From NCBI RefSeq assembly GCF_000832305.1, contig NZ_CP010537.1, positions 1,054,001-1,118,000 on the forward strand: DNA of 64,000 nucleotides. Direction: 5' to 3'. Every line of letters begins with the position of its first letter. Positions within the stretch are counted from its first letter, which is position 1. The DNA is from Cupriavidus basilensis. GTDB lineage: Bacteria > Pseudomonadota > Gammaproteobacteria > Burkholderiales > Burkholderiaceae. A program made the translations under genes and the position numbers. The notes under the pieces were generated by a model. The model did no database searches and was not told the DNA's origin. It was given only the letters and a program-made list of their open reading frames with translations. Of the stretch, positions 1 to 9,035 are shown in pieces.

Positions 1-2
1 AC

Positions 3-992
3 ATGATCAACACCTTCATCTGGGGTGGGGTCAGCCAGCACGGCGAGACGCTGGGCAATCTGTGCGCGGACCTGAATGGCATGGGCGCGGGTGCGACGGT
101 CGATCGCGACGGCGAGCATGCGTTGGCGCCGATCTTCGCGACCATGGCAGACATCGGCGAGCAGGAACTGAATGAAGAGGAAGTGCCGTTTCTTCAACTC
201 GTCTCGAAGAAGATGACGCGGGACGCCATCGCCCCCGGCAAGTACCGCGGTGGTCAGGGCTACACCATGATGGTGGCCACCAAGGACAGCGACCAGTGGG
301 GCTTCATGACCGTTTGCCAGGGCGCCAAGATCCCGCCCATCCAGGGCCTGTTTGGTGGCTACGCCTGCGGCGCATATCCACTGTGCAAGGTGCAGGACGT
401 CGATGTGTACGACGTACTGATGAACGAGCCGGAGAAGTTCAAGCACTCGATTGAGGAGATCATGAACGAGCAGCCGTTCGAGGGCGCAAGCTATACCACC
501 CACCACATGGGCATGGGATTCGAGATCTCCAAACGAGGGGAGCTTTTCATGATCTCGCAAGGAGCAGGCGCCGGCTACGGCGACTTGCTGGAGCGTGACC
601 CGGCTGGTGTCATCAAGGACATTGAGGATGGCCTGATCTCCCCGGGCGTAGCCGAGCGGCTCTACAAGGTGAAGTTCGACCCTGTGACACTGGCGATCAA
701 TCACCAGGCAACTCAGGCCGCGCGCGATGCTGAGCGCAAGGCGCGCATCGCTCGCAGCGTGCCGTTCAAGGAGTTCGTCAAGACGTGGAACCAGCCCAAG
801 CCGCCGTCGCACATGCAGTATTTTGGCTGTTGGGGCGATGACGTGGACACGCTCTACGTTGGCAGCCCAGATAACACTCGTAGCGCAAGGGAACCCAAGC
901 CTAACTACATGCGCAATCCCAAGGACGTGCGCATCGAGGAGTTGGAAGCCCGACTGGCCGTTGCCGGCGTGCTGAAGGACGCGAAGCAATGA
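3..992 (+). CDS. Hydantoinase B/oxoprolinase-family subunit, C-terminal part (acetophenone-carboxylase-like)
   Basis: This is the C-terminal 329 residues of a HyuB-type protein. The reading frame is open to the window edge, so the true start lies upstream. Recognisable family features are a glycine-rich segment (KYRGGQGY, about residue 80) and the conserved block that follows it. HyuB-type subunits pair with HyuA-type subunits in hydantoinases, oxoprolinases, and acetone or acetophenone carboxylases. The neighbours point to an aryl-ketone carboxylase, ApcD-like, which carboxylates a ketone to a beta-keto acid with ATP. They are a small partner gene overlapping by 4 bp, a metallochaperone-like GTPase and a beta-ketothiolase. 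The substrate is inferred. A hydantoinase or oxoprolinase role is possible, but the thiolase makes it less likely. Confidence 0.75.
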   Translation: MINTFIWGGVSQHGETLGNLCADLNGMGAGATVDRDGEHALAPIFATMADIGEQELNEEEVPFLQLVSKKMTRDAIAPGKYRGGQGYTMMVATKDSDQWGFMTVCQGAKIPPIQGLFGGYACGAYPLCKVQDVDVYDVLMNEPEKFKHSIEEIMNEQPFEGASYTTHHMGMGFEISKRGELFMISQGAGAGYGDLLERDPAGVIKDIEDGLISPGVAERLYKVKFDPVTLAINHQATQAARDAERKARIARSVPFKEFVKTWNQPKPPSHMQYFGCWGDDVDTLYVGSPDNTRSAREPKPNYMRNPKDVRIEELEARLAVAGVLKDAKQ

Positions 993-1867
993 GCACGCCA
1001 TTCGCCGAGTTGTTGCCGCGCTCGGCGGGCAGTAGCGCGATCCGTGTGTGGCTGAAATCCTCGGCCTACACGAAGCGCCTGCTGCTCGGCGCGGACGATG
1101 CGGACCCGTGGGGAAGTGCCGCGGGCTTCCTGGCCTACTTCTCACAAGCACACGGCCTGCTGAAGCCGGACGTGGCGGTTATCGAGGTCGGTGATCTCTT
1201 CGAAGCCTGGAGCAGACGCGAGGGCGGGCTAGAGGCTCGACTTGGAAGCCGTCGCCGGCCGGCGACGGCGCTGCGCAAGCTGCTGGAGCCTGCGGCACCC
1301 AAGGCAGTGCTGGCTGAGGTGGTAGAGGCGGTGCTGGCGCACTTGCGTGGTCAGACGCCGCTCGTGTTGGCGATGCCATCGCCGCGCGCGTGGCTGATGC
1401 ACGCCAACCGGCTGGCCGGCGGCGCTGACGAAGACCTCGACCCCGATGCCATCGAGGATGCAGCGATGTACGTGGCCGACCTGATCCGCTCGGTCTCGAC
1501 CTTCCCGATCTCGGGCCTGTTGCTGGAGGAACAGACGGATGACAGAGACCTCGGGACGGCCTTTGTCGAGCCTTACAGGTCGGTGATCAACGTTGCGCGT
1601 CACTATCGCTGGTCGGTGGCGCTGCGGCTGCCCGCTTTTACCCAGGTGCCAGCCGAGGCAATGGCCGGGCTCGACGCGGTGATCGCCGAGGCTGGGAGCT
1701 ATGACGGCTCACTTCCGTTCGGAAGCGACATTAGTGCGGCGTTCGCGGCCGGTCAGACCATTGCACCGCCCCCGACCGGACAGTTCCAATTCGTTGAGAT
1801 CGCGCCGGGGCTCCGACCCGAGGCGGTGCTTGAGATGTTGGTGCGTCTGCGGGCACTTTCGGCGTGA
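989..1867 (+). CDS. Small subunit-like protein downstream of carboxylase (possible ApcE-like)
   Basis: This 292-residue soluble protein starts at an ATG that overlaps the stop of the upstream carboxylase subunit (ATGA), so the two are probably translationally coupled. It has no signal peptide or membrane segment. I see no signature motif, only an alternating alpha/beta pattern with acidic loops. In the acetophenone carboxylase operon of Aromatoleum, a fifth, loosely bound subunit of about 34 kDa follows the HyuB-type subunit. The size (about 31 kDa) and position match that. The assignment rests on context rather than on a recognised domain. Confidence 0.5.
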   Translation: MSTPFAELLPRSAGSSAIRVWLKSSAYTKRLLLGADDADPWGSAAGFLAYFSQAHGLLKPDVAVIEVGDLFEAWSRREGGLEARLGSRRRPATALRKLLEPAAPKAVLAEVVEAVLAHLRGQTPLVLAMPSPRAWLMHANRLAGGADEDLDPDAIEDAAMYVADLIRSVSTFPISGLLLEEQTDDRDLGTAFVEPYRSVINVARHYRWSVALRLPAFTQVPAEAMAGLDAVIAEAGSYDGSLPFGSDISAAFAAGQTIAPPPTGQFQFVEIAPGLRPEAVLEMLVRLRALSA

Positions 1868-1942
1868 TGCTGTGCATGCTAAGACGTTACGCCAGCCAGG
1901 GATCGTACCTGCAATGACATCCGCTTATCAGGAGGCTTTTCG

Positions 1943-3220
1943 ATGAATCTCATTTCCGCCACGCCGCCCGTAGCGGGCAAGGTCCCCGTCGATCGCATTC
2001 CGGTCAGCTTGCTTACCGGCTTCCTGGGCGCGGGCAAGACCACTTTGCTGAACCATTGGGTCCACCAGCCAGGCATGGCTGGCGTGGCCGTACTGGTCAA
2101 CGAGTTCGGTGAGGTCGGCATCGATCATCACCTTGTCGACGCCGTCAGCGATCGGATGCTGCTGCTCGATTCGGGCTGCCTATGTTGCAATATGCAGGGC
2201 GATCTGGTTGCCGCGCTGAAGAGCCTGTTCACGCGTGTCGCGCGCCGCGAGATTGCGCCGATCACGCGTGTAGTGATCGAGACCACCGGTCTCGCGGACC
2301 CGGTGCCCGTGCTCTACACACTGATGGAAGAACCCTTTGTCTGTGCGCGATATGTGTGCGCTGAGGTCGTCACGGCGATCTCGGCGACCCATGGGCTGGA
2401 GCAGTTGCACGAATACGCCGAGAGTCGGCGACAGATCATGGCAGCCGACCGGGTGCTGATCACCAAATGCGACCGGGCGTCTACGGCGGAACTGGGCCGG
2501 CTTGAGGAGGAGTTGCAGTCGCTAAACCCACAGGCGAGCCGTGTCCTGGTGCGTCACGGTGTTGCCGATCTTGGCGTGCTACTGTCATCCACTGGTGTCT
2601 ACGGTCGCACCGACCTGGCACCTGGTTTGCAGGCGTGGCTGGGCACCGAGATTGCGCACCAGAACGAGGCCGCAGGGGGTATCAGTGGCGCTGAGGTGGC
2701 CGGATCGGGACGTTATCTGCCCCAAGCACACAAGCGCGGACGCCATAGCGCCCATGTTCACAGCTTCGTCATCACTTTCGACCGGCCAGTGCCGTGGTTC
2801 GGCTTCGCGGTCGCGATGGGGCAGATCCTGCGCCGGCATGGTGCTGCGCTGCTGCGTGCCAAAGGCTTGATGTGCGTGGCAGGCGATGCGCACCCTCGGG
2901 TCGTACAGTGCGTGCAGGACGTGGCCTATCCGCCGGTGCGCTTGCGGGCCTGGCCGCGCGAAAGCCCGTTCGAGGATGGTCGCGGGCGGCTGGTCTTCAT
3001 TGTCCGGAATCTCGCTGCGGCGCAGATTGAGGCGATCCGAGCCACGCTCGCCGACCTGCCCAGTGACATCGCCGCGCTACGCGCAAGTGTCGCCGACTGG
3101 GAACTGCCGACGCGCTGCTGGCTCTCGCAGCGCGTGCCGATGATTGCATCTTCGACAGTGCAGCACGACGCATGGCTGATCCAGCCACGCCACTTCCGCA
3201 CCCTGACCAACGACCGCTAA
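1943..3220 (+). CDS. CobW/COG0523 (G3E) GTPase, putative metallochaperone
   Basis: This 425-residue G3E-family P-loop GTPase has Walker A GFLGAGKTT at about residues 26-34, the metal-binding CLCC motif at 79-82, a TTGLADP switch near 115, and a TKCD base-recognition motif near 174. A CobW C-terminal domain occupies roughly residues 275-390. COG0523 proteins use GTP hydrolysis to insert Zn, Co or Fe into client enzymes. The start has a strong AGGAGG eight bases upstream. Its place between carboxylase subunits and thiolase suggests that the client is the carboxylase or another pathway metalloenzyme; this is inferred. The family also includes general zinc-stress proteins. Confidence 0.85.
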   Translation: MNLISATPPVAGKVPVDRIPVSLLTGFLGAGKTTLLNHWVHQPGMAGVAVLVNEFGEVGIDHHLVDAVSDRMLLLDSGCLCCNMQGDLVAALKSLFTRVARREIAPITRVVIETTGLADPVPVLYTLMEEPFVCARYVCAEVVTAISATHGLEQLHEYAESRRQIMAADRVLITKCDRASTAELGRLEEELQSLNPQASRVLVRHGVADLGVLLSSTGVYGRTDLAPGLQAWLGTEIAHQNEAAGGISGAEVAGSGRYLPQAHKRGRHSAHVHSFVITFDRPVPWFGFAVAMGQILRRHGAALLRAKGLMCVAGDAHPRVVQCVQDVAYPPVRLRAWPRESPFEDGRGRLVFIVRNLAAAQIEAIRATLADLPSDIAALRASVADWELPTRCWLSQRVPMIASSTVQHDAWLIQPRHFRTLTNDR

Positions 3221-3230
3221 AGGGAGCAGC

Positions 3231-3428
3231 ATGGGTGTATCTATCGAGGACAGTGGACCGTGTCCGGTCCGCAGTCCGGGCGAGGAGGCGATGGAGTCGT
3301 CGATCATCCAGGTCAAAAGGCAGGCTGAGCGCTGGCGTGCATTTGCCGCCGAGGCCGATGCGGTCTGCCTCTGGCAGAGCCACTCTTGCCGCTCCTCGCT
3401 CGAAACAACACCGCGCACCGGTACGTGA
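3231..3428 (+). CDS. Doubtful small ORF between the GTPase and bktB
   Basis: The 250 bases between the GTPase and the thiolase hold one 65-codon ORF with an acceptable ribosome-binding site (GGGAG, five bases before ATG). The translation is cysteine- and serine-rich at its end and resembles no family I know. It may be an unrecognised small protein, but could equally be the non-coding leader of bktB. Confidence 0.2.
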   Translation: MGVSIEDSGPCPVRSPGEEAMESSIIQVKRQAERWRAFAAEADAVCLWQSHSCRSSLETTPRTGT

Positions 3429-3469
3429 AACCGGACCGCGCCTGGCAACTGAAACTGTGGAGATGAGAG

Positions 3470-4654
3470 ATGACACGTGAAGTGGTGGTGGTAAGCGGCG
3501 TCCGGACCGCGATCGGTACCTTTGGCGGCAGCCTGAAGGATCTTTCCCCGACCCAGATGGGCGCCATGGTGGTGCGCGAAGCGCTGGCCCGCGCGCAGGT
3601 CAGCGGCGACGACGTCGGCCATGTGGTGTTCGGCAACGTCATCCAGACCGAGCCCCGGGACATGTACCTTGGCCGGGTGGCGGCAGTGGAGGGCGGCGTC
3701 ACCATCGACGCGCCGGCCCTGACCGTCAACCGCCTGTGCGGCTCGGGCCTGCAGGCCATCGTCAGCGCCGCGCAGACCATCCTGCTGGGCGATGCCGATG
3801 TGGCCATCGGCGGCGGCGCGGAGAGCATGAGCCGCGCACCGTACCTGGCGCAGTCGGCCCGCTGGGGCGCACGCATGGGCGACGCCAAGATGCTCGACAT
3901 GATGCTGGGTGCGCTGCACGACCCGTTCCACGGCATCCACATGGGCGTCACCGCCGAGAATGTGGCCAAGGAGTACGACATCTCCCGCGTCCAGCAGGAC
4001 GAAGCCGCGCTAGAGTCGCACCGTCGTGCATCGGCGGCGATCCGCGCCGGCCACTTCAAGGACCAGATCCTGCCGGTCACGCTCAAGGGCCGCAAGGGCG
4101 ACGTGACCTTCGATACCGACGAGCATGTGCGCCACGACGCGGTCATGGAAGACATGACCAAGCTCAAGCCGGTCTTCGTCAAGGAGAACGGCACGGTCAC
4201 CGCGGGCAACGCCTCGGGCTTGAACGATGCCGCCGCCGCCGTGGTGCTGATGGAGCGTGCCGAGGCTGAGAAGCGCGGCCTCAAGCCGATGGCGCGCCTG
4301 GTCTCCTATGCGCATGCCGGCGTCGATCCCAAGACCATGGGCATCGGCCCCGTGCCGGCCACGAAGAAGGCGCTGGAGCGTGCTGGCCTGACCGTGGCCG
4401 ACCTCGACGTGATCGAAGCCAATGAAGCCTTTGCCGCGCAAGCCTGCGCGGTCACCAAGGCGCTCGGTCTCGATCCGGCCAAGGTCAACCCGAACGGCTC
4501 GGGCATCTCCCTGGGCCACCCGATCGGCGCCACCGGCGCGCTGATCACCGTCAAGGCCCTGTACGAGCTGCAACGCGTGCAAGGCCGCTATGCACTGGTG
4601 ACCATGTGCATTGGGGGCGGGCAGGGCATCGCTGCCATCTTTGAGCGGGTCTGA
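3470..4654 (+). CDS. bktB: Beta-ketothiolase BktB (acetyl-CoA acyltransferase)
   Basis: This 394-residue thiolase cleaves or condenses 3-ketoacyl-CoAs with acetyl-CoA. The acyl-binding cysteine is C90 (NRLCGSG), the catalytic histidine lies in GHPIGATG near 350, and the second cysteine in CIGGGQG near 380. From memory the sequence is nearly identical to Cupriavidus necator BktB, which has the same length and handles C4-C6 ketoacyl-CoAs. It is the last gene of the plus-strand block. In an acetophenone-type pathway a thiolase would split benzoylacetyl-CoA into benzoyl-CoA and acetyl-CoA, so it may serve the carboxylase here rather than polyhydroxyalkanoate synthesis. That pathway role is inferred. 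Confidence 0.93.
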   Translation: MTREVVVVSGVRTAIGTFGGSLKDLSPTQMGAMVVREALARAQVSGDDVGHVVFGNVIQTEPRDMYLGRVAAVEGGVTIDAPALTVNRLCGSGLQAIVSAAQTILLGDADVAIGGGAESMSRAPYLAQSARWGARMGDAKMLDMMLGALHDPFHGIHMGVTAENVAKEYDISRVQQDEAALESHRRASAAIRAGHFKDQILPVTLKGRKGDVTFDTDEHVRHDAVMEDMTKLKPVFVKENGTVTAGNASGLNDAAAAVVLMERAEAEKRGLKPMARLVSYAHAGVDPKTMGIGPVPATKKALERAGLTVADLDVIEANEAFAAQACAVTKALGLDPAKVNPNGSGISLGHPIGATGALITVKALYELQRVQGRYALVTMCIGGGQGIAAIFERV

Positions 4655-4739
4655 ACCAAGGCCAAATGGTTGCGCTTGGCGCTGGACGAGGGAGGGGCGG
4701 TCAGGGCGTGGAAAAAAGGGGGAAATCCGGCAGGAAGCG

Positions 4740-4758
4740 CGCGGGTTTCGTACCCGCG
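4740..4758. terminator. Hairpin between convergent bktB and iclR genes
   Basis: A perfect 7-bp stem (CGCGGGT / ACCCGCG) with a 5-base TTCGT loop lies between the convergent ends of bktB and the IclR gene. There is a short T-rich stretch on the plus side and a CCCCCTTTTTT-type run on the minus side. A bidirectional terminator is plausible, although neither T-tract is ideal. Confidence 0.45.
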
Positions 4759-4782
4759 TCCCTCAGTTCTTTTCGGACCCTG

Positions 4783-5640
4783 CTAGGCTTGCAGCCAGTT
4801 GCGTTTGTAGCGATTCTCGATGATCTTGGCTGCTGTCATCACGCGGGGGCGAACGTCCGAGATGAATGTCTGCGCTGATACCGTCCTGGCGGGCGCAGCG
4901 GCGTTGATCACTACCGGGGGCAGCGCATTGCCGAGCTTCAGGGGCACTGCGACAGCATTGATTTCCTTGTTCCAGTCACCGAACGACGTCACGCACCCGA
5001 GTTCCGCAATATCAAGGAATGCCTTCGAGATGCCGTGCTCGAGCGCGGGCCAGTTGGCCTCGCTCAACGCTCGCAGACGATCGAGAACGATTCGACGTTC
5101 GGCAACGCCCATGATCGTTATGTGCGCGCGGCCCATTGCCGTTGTTCCAAGTGGCAATCGCGAACCGATATCCAGATTCAGCGTAATCGCAGTTGACTGG
5201 CTTCGGTGACTGTCGATATACAGGACCGAAAGATCGTCGCGGATGCCGAGCGAAATCATTGTGCGAGTGCTGTCTGCGAGCTCCTGCAGCAATCCCTCGC
5301 TCGCTTGCATGAGATCCAGCCGGGAATGGGTCATGCGTCCCAGCGTGAGCGTGGCCAGACCGATACGGTAGCGTCCGAGTTCGTGGATGTGATGCAGAAA
5401 GCCGAGCGTCGTCAACGTATAGGTCAGGCGGGTCACCGTCGACTTCGGCAGCCCGCATCGCAGGGCGATTTCGAGATTGCTCAGGCGCTCTTCGCTTGAA
5501 TGGAATGCCTGGAGGATGCGCAGCCCTCGGGCGAGGGCTTCGACAAAGTTCCGATCGATGCCTTCCTCGCTACCGGATGCAACGGGGTCAACCTTTCCGA
5601 TTGTCTCGGTTGACGGGTGCTCCTTCGCCATTTTCTTCAA
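4783..5640 (-). CDS. IclR-family transcriptional regulator
   Basis: This 285-residue IclR regulator has an N-terminal winged helix-turn-helix at about residues 30-90, with recognition helix around GLPKSTVTRL, followed by an IclR effector domain. It is the last gene of the minus-strand operon, and its ATG overlaps the stop of the acyl-CoA ligase by 4 bp. A regulator transcribed with its own pathway suggests autoregulation. IclR proteins commonly control aromatic or organic-acid catabolism and bind small carboxylates; the effector here is unknown. Confidence 0.9.
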   Translation of the reverse strand: MKKMAKEHPSTETIGKVDPVASGSEEGIDRNFVEALARGLRILQAFHSSEERLSNLEIALRCGLPKSTVTRLTYTLTTLGFLHHIHELGRYRIGLATLTLGRMTHSRLDLMQASEGLLQELADSTRTMISLGIRDDLSVLYIDSHRSQSTAITLNLDIGSRLPLGTTAMGRAHITIMGVAERRIVLDRLRALSEANWPALEHGISKAFLDIAELGCVTSFGDWNKEINAVAVPLKLGNALPPVVINAAAPARTVSAQTFISDVRPRVMTAAKIIENRYKRNWLQA

Positions 5641-7289
5641 CTTGGTCCCCTGACATGCTGGTAGCGTTCGCGCATAGCACGCTTGTCGTACTTGCCCACG
5701 CTGGTGCGCGGCAACTCGTCGACAAAGTGTATCGTCTCCGGGATAGCATACTTCGGAATGTGCCCCGAGGTGACGTAGTCTGACAGGTGGTTCCGGATGG
5801 CGGCTGCATTGAACGAGCTTGGGGAGGGCGTCGTTGCAACGACGATCGCCATCGGACGCTCACCCCACCTGGAATCGGGGACGGCGATAACGGCGGCTTC
5901 GCGAACATACTGATGCTGGCGAATCAGGTCCTCCAATGTGCTCGACGACAACCATTCACCTCCCGTCTTGATCACATCCTTCAGGCGGTCGGTGATCCGC
6001 AAGTATCCGGCTTCGTCGAGAATACCAATATCACCTGTATGGAGATAGCCACCGCGCCAGAGTTCTTCCGTGGCAGACGCATTCATGTGGTACGCCTGCG
6101 TAAGCCACGGGGCGCGCAGCACGATTTCCCCTTGGGTATGATTTCCCTCAGGCACCGGCTGCATCGCCTCATCGACGATCTGTATATCCATAAGCGGCAA
6201 TGCGCGCCCGGCGCGTGTCCGGTATGTCATCGCCTCGGCTGAATCGTCCGTAGCGCAAAGGGACGGTCCCAGATGCGAGGTGGTGACGAAAGGGCAGGTC
6301 TCCGACATACCGTAGCCGGCAAATGCATCGATCCCGTGTTCCATCGCTCTGCTTGCCAGACTCGTGGGGAACGAGGCGCCGCCGACCACGATCTTCCACC
6401 CCGAGAGGCCGACGCGATCAAGGTCGGCCCGATCGAGAAGCATCTGCAGGATAGTGGGAACGCAATGGGAGAACGTTACGCCCTCCCGAGCGCGCAGTGC
6501 CAGGATCCCTTCGGGTGTATAGCGCCCGGGATAGACCTGTTTCACCCCCATCATGGTCGCGACATAAGGCATGCCCCACGCGTGGACGTGGAACATCGGC
6601 GTGAGTGGCATGTAGACATCGCCCCTGTGAAAGCGCCCCTGGCTGGCTGGCATGGCAAACGCCGCGCAGACGGCGAGCGTATGGAGCACGATCTGGCGAT
6701 GACTGTAGGAGACTCCCTTGGGCAATCCCGTCGTGCCGCTCGTATAGAACTGCGTGGCGCAGGTGTTTTCATCAAAGTCGGGGAATCGGAAATCGGCGCG
6801 ACTCCGGGCCAGCAGCGCTTCGTAGCCGCCAGCCGCGGTGCAGTCCTCCTCGTCATCCAGGATCAGCAGGCACTTCGCGTTCCTGACGACCTCGCTGAAC
6901 GATTCCACGAGTTCGAGAAAGTCGCGGTGAACCAGCAGGACTTTCGGCTTCGATTGCTCAAGCGTATATTGAAGCTGCTGCGGGCTCAAGCGGATGTTGG
7001 CCGTCATCAGTACGGCACCCATCATCGGCACCGCGAGGAAGCACTCCAGGTACCGGTGACTGTCCCAGTCGAGTACCGCCACGGTATCGCCGTGGCCAAC
7101 CCCCAGCGATTGCAGTCCGAATGCGAGCCTGCCGATCCGCTCCCTGAGTGCGCGGTATGTATACCGGTGATTATCACGGTAGACAATCGACTGATCGGGG
7201 GCTTGCGTCAATGGTGAAAGCAGCAGTTGCTTGATTAGCAAGGGGTACTGGCTCCCCGCCGGTGGAGAGGGTGTCTCGCTGGATTGCAT
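5637..7289 (-). CDS. AMP-forming acyl-CoA ligase (AlkK/medium-chain type)
   Basis: This 550-residue member of the ANL superfamily activates a carboxylic acid to its CoA thioester through an acyl-AMP. The P-loop YTSGTTGLPKG lies at 182-192, GYGMSE near 330, the TGD motif near 415, and the C-terminal catalytic lysine region (SVGKYDKR) near 535. It belongs to the AlkK/DmdB-like branch and is clearly paralogous to the ligase at 26721-28400. It sits 33 bp after the hydrolase gene and overlaps the regulator. The substrate is probably an organic acid made or imported by the operon, not identifiable from sequence. Confidence 0.88.
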   Translation of the reverse strand: MQSSETPSPPAGSQYPLLIKQLLLSPLTQAPDQSIVYRDNHRYTYRALRERIGRLAFGLQSLGVGHGDTVAVLDWDSHRYLECFLAVPMMGAVLMTANIRLSPQQLQYTLEQSKPKVLLVHRDFLELVESFSEVVRNAKCLLILDDEEDCTAAGGYEALLARSRADFRFPDFDENTCATQFYTSGTTGLPKGVSYSHRQIVLHTLAVCAAFAMPASQGRFHRGDVYMPLTPMFHVHAWGMPYVATMMGVKQVYPGRYTPEGILALRAREGVTFSHCVPTILQMLLDRADLDRVGLSGWKIVVGGASFPTSLASRAMEHGIDAFAGYGMSETCPFVTTSHLGPSLCATDDSAEAMTYRTRAGRALPLMDIQIVDEAMQPVPEGNHTQGEIVLRAPWLTQAYHMNASATEELWRGGYLHTGDIGILDEAGYLRITDRLKDVIKTGGEWLSSSTLEDLIRQHQYVREAAVIAVPDSRWGERPMAIVVATTPSPSSFNAAAIRNHLSDYVTSGHIPKYAIPETIHFVDELPRTSVGKYDKRAMRERYQHVRGPS

Positions 7290-7321
7290 CCGAATGTCTC
7301 CTGTTTGTTGTCGCCAGCAAG

Positions 7322-8113
7322 TCAGCGTTGATCTGCAGTCTGTCCTGGCAGCGTGCGGATGAAGTTCGTCAGTGTTTGCGCCAATGCTTCCGGCTGTTCC
7401 AGTTGGGGCCAGTGGCCGGCGCCGGCCACCCTGGCCATCGTCCCGTTTGGAAAACGGGCCGCCGCCGCTCCCACAAGTTCTTCGCTGAAGAACTTGTCGT
7501 CAGTGGCAATGCAGAGAACGGGATGGTCAACCGATGACGGAGACCTGCCGGCCGGATGGCCTCCGGTCCATGCGCGCAGTTGCGCAAGCGCTTTGTCGCG
7601 GCTCGTTGCGAGCGTGCAGCGGACCAGGATATCCAGCCCCTCTTCATCCAGCGCTACGGCGAGGCTTCGCTTTCCTTGGCGGATTGCATCGCTGTCCTTC
7701 ATGCCTGCGCGCGACATGAAGCGCTCCATGACCGGCGGTGGCAAGGCATAGCCGGCCAGCGGGGCAGAAGTGACCAGAGCCAGCCCCGCTGCGCGAGACC
7801 CAAGACGACGGGCCACGAGCTCGCCGATCTGGCCGCCCATGCTATGGCCTACAACAACGACGGCTTCCGAGCCCGAAATGCACGCAAGCCGGACTTCCGC
7901 CAGGACCGCGCTGGCGTACTGCTCGAGTTGCAGTTCGGACGTGGATGGCGGTGGCTGGTCTTCTCCCCATGCAACGCAGAGGATGCGCCAGCCGGGCAGC
8001 TCGAGTCTTTCGACAACGCGAGCCCAGACATCGGGGCCGTCTAGATAGCCGTGCACGAGCACAAGGATGCCCTCCGGTACCGCAGGATCGAGTGGCGGCG
8101 CTATACCCGTCAT
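7322..8113 (-). CDS. Alpha/beta hydrolase
   Basis: This 263-residue alpha/beta-hydrolase-fold protein has an HGYLDG oxyanion region and the nucleophile elbow GHSMGG with serine. The catalytic histidine is in GHWPQLE near the C-terminus. The ATG at 8113 forms an ATGA overlap with the upstream hydrolase stop, so I prefer it to the longer start at 8149. It is probably a C-C or ester hydrolase of the operon's pathway. The fold does not define the substrate. Confidence 0.82.
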   Translation of the reverse strand: MTGIAPPLDPAVPEGILVLVHGYLDGPDVWARVVERLELPGWRILCVAWGEDQPPPSTSELQLEQYASAVLAEVRLACISGSEAVVVVGHSMGGQIGELVARRLGSRAAGLALVTSAPLAGYALPPPVMERFMSRAGMKDSDAIRQGKRSLAVALDEEGLDILVRCTLATSRDKALAQLRAWTGGHPAGRSPSSVDHPVLCIATDDKFFSEELVGAAAARFPNGTMARVAGAGHWPQLEQPEALAQTLTNFIRTLPGQTADQR

Positions 8114-9024
8114 AGGTGTGTCCCGGGCATCAGGTGTTTCTGATACCAATTCAACGCGGCGCTGCTGGAAGCCTCGAACTCCTTGCGGTAGGCGTCGAAG
8201 TGCCCACCGCCGATAATCCTGAGCTGCTTTGGCTCCACGGCCCGTTCATAGGCGGCCAGCGCGAGATCGGTTGGTGTCACCGTGTCGTGCTCCGCCACCA
8301 CCATGAGCAGCGGCTTCGGCCCAATGCGTGAAATCCACTGACCCGGTTCATACATCTGGGACAGCCTTGTCGAGCGCACGGTAACGAATTCGCTGTGATC
8401 GACGCCGTCCGGAATCTCGAAAGCGTCATGGAACTCCATCATCTCCCTGGACCGGTAGACGGCACGCACGGCGGGGTCGAGACTCACCACACGCTGCATC
8501 ATCGGCGCTTCCCCACGCAGTTGCGCAAGATCGTCCTCGTTGAAGAGCGCTTGCTGAGCGGCGCGGGCGTCAGGTGCGACTCGTCGCAGGCTCTGTTCGT
8601 AGCCGCTGACGATAGGGACCTGCGCCGCCACTACCTTGATCCGGGCATCGGTCGCGCCAAGCACCACCGCGTGACCTCCGGCATAACTTGTTCCCCAAAT
8701 GCCGATGCGTTGCCGATCGATGCCGTCGAGCGTCTCAAGGTAGGTGATGACACGGCGCCAGTCTGCGATTTGTCGCCAAGGATCGATATCGCCGCGAACC
8801 TCGCCGCCACTGAGGCCGAAGTTGCGATGGTCGTGGACGATCACGGCAAAGCCGGCTGCCGCAAACCGCTCGGCGTACGCGCGTAGGCCCCGGTACTTGA
8901 GGCCGGAAAAGCCGTGCGCCATCGTGATCGCTGGAACTGGTCCCGTGCCGGCTGCCGCCCGGAACACCCATGCGTGGAGTTCAATGCCGCCTTCGGCGGC
9001 GATGTAGTGTTCTTCTGCTTGCAT
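8110..9024 (-). CDS. Alpha/beta hydrolase (dienelactone-hydrolase-like/X-Pro-type fold)
   Basis: This 304-residue alpha/beta hydrolase has AHGFSG as oxyanion region and GTSYAGGHA as nucleophile elbow (Ser). A charge-relay Asp lies near AEHDTVTP, and the His in GGGHFDAY. The ATG at 9024 has GAGG nine bases upstream and is favoured over a GTG at 9039. It is similar throughout to the hydrolase at 17378-18310, including the GGGHFDxY / AGHFDFY end, so each of the two operons carries one copy of this subfamily. The reaction is unknown. Confidence 0.82.
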   Translation of the reverse strand: MQAEEHYIAAEGGIELHAWVFRAAAGTGPVPAITMAHGFSGLKYRGLRAYAERFAAAGFAVIVHDHRNFGLSGGEVRGDIDPWRQIADWRRVITYLETLDGIDRQRIGIWGTSYAGGHAVVLGATDARIKVVAAQVPIVSGYEQSLRRVAPDARAAQQALFNEDDLAQLRGEAPMMQRVVSLDPAVRAVYRSREMMEFHDAFEIPDGVDHSEFVTVRSTRLSQMYEPGQWISRIGPKPLLMVVAEHDTVTPTDLALAAYERAVEPKQLRIIGGGHFDAYRKEFEASSSAALNWYQKHLMPGTHL

Positions 9025-9035
9025 GAAAAATGTCC

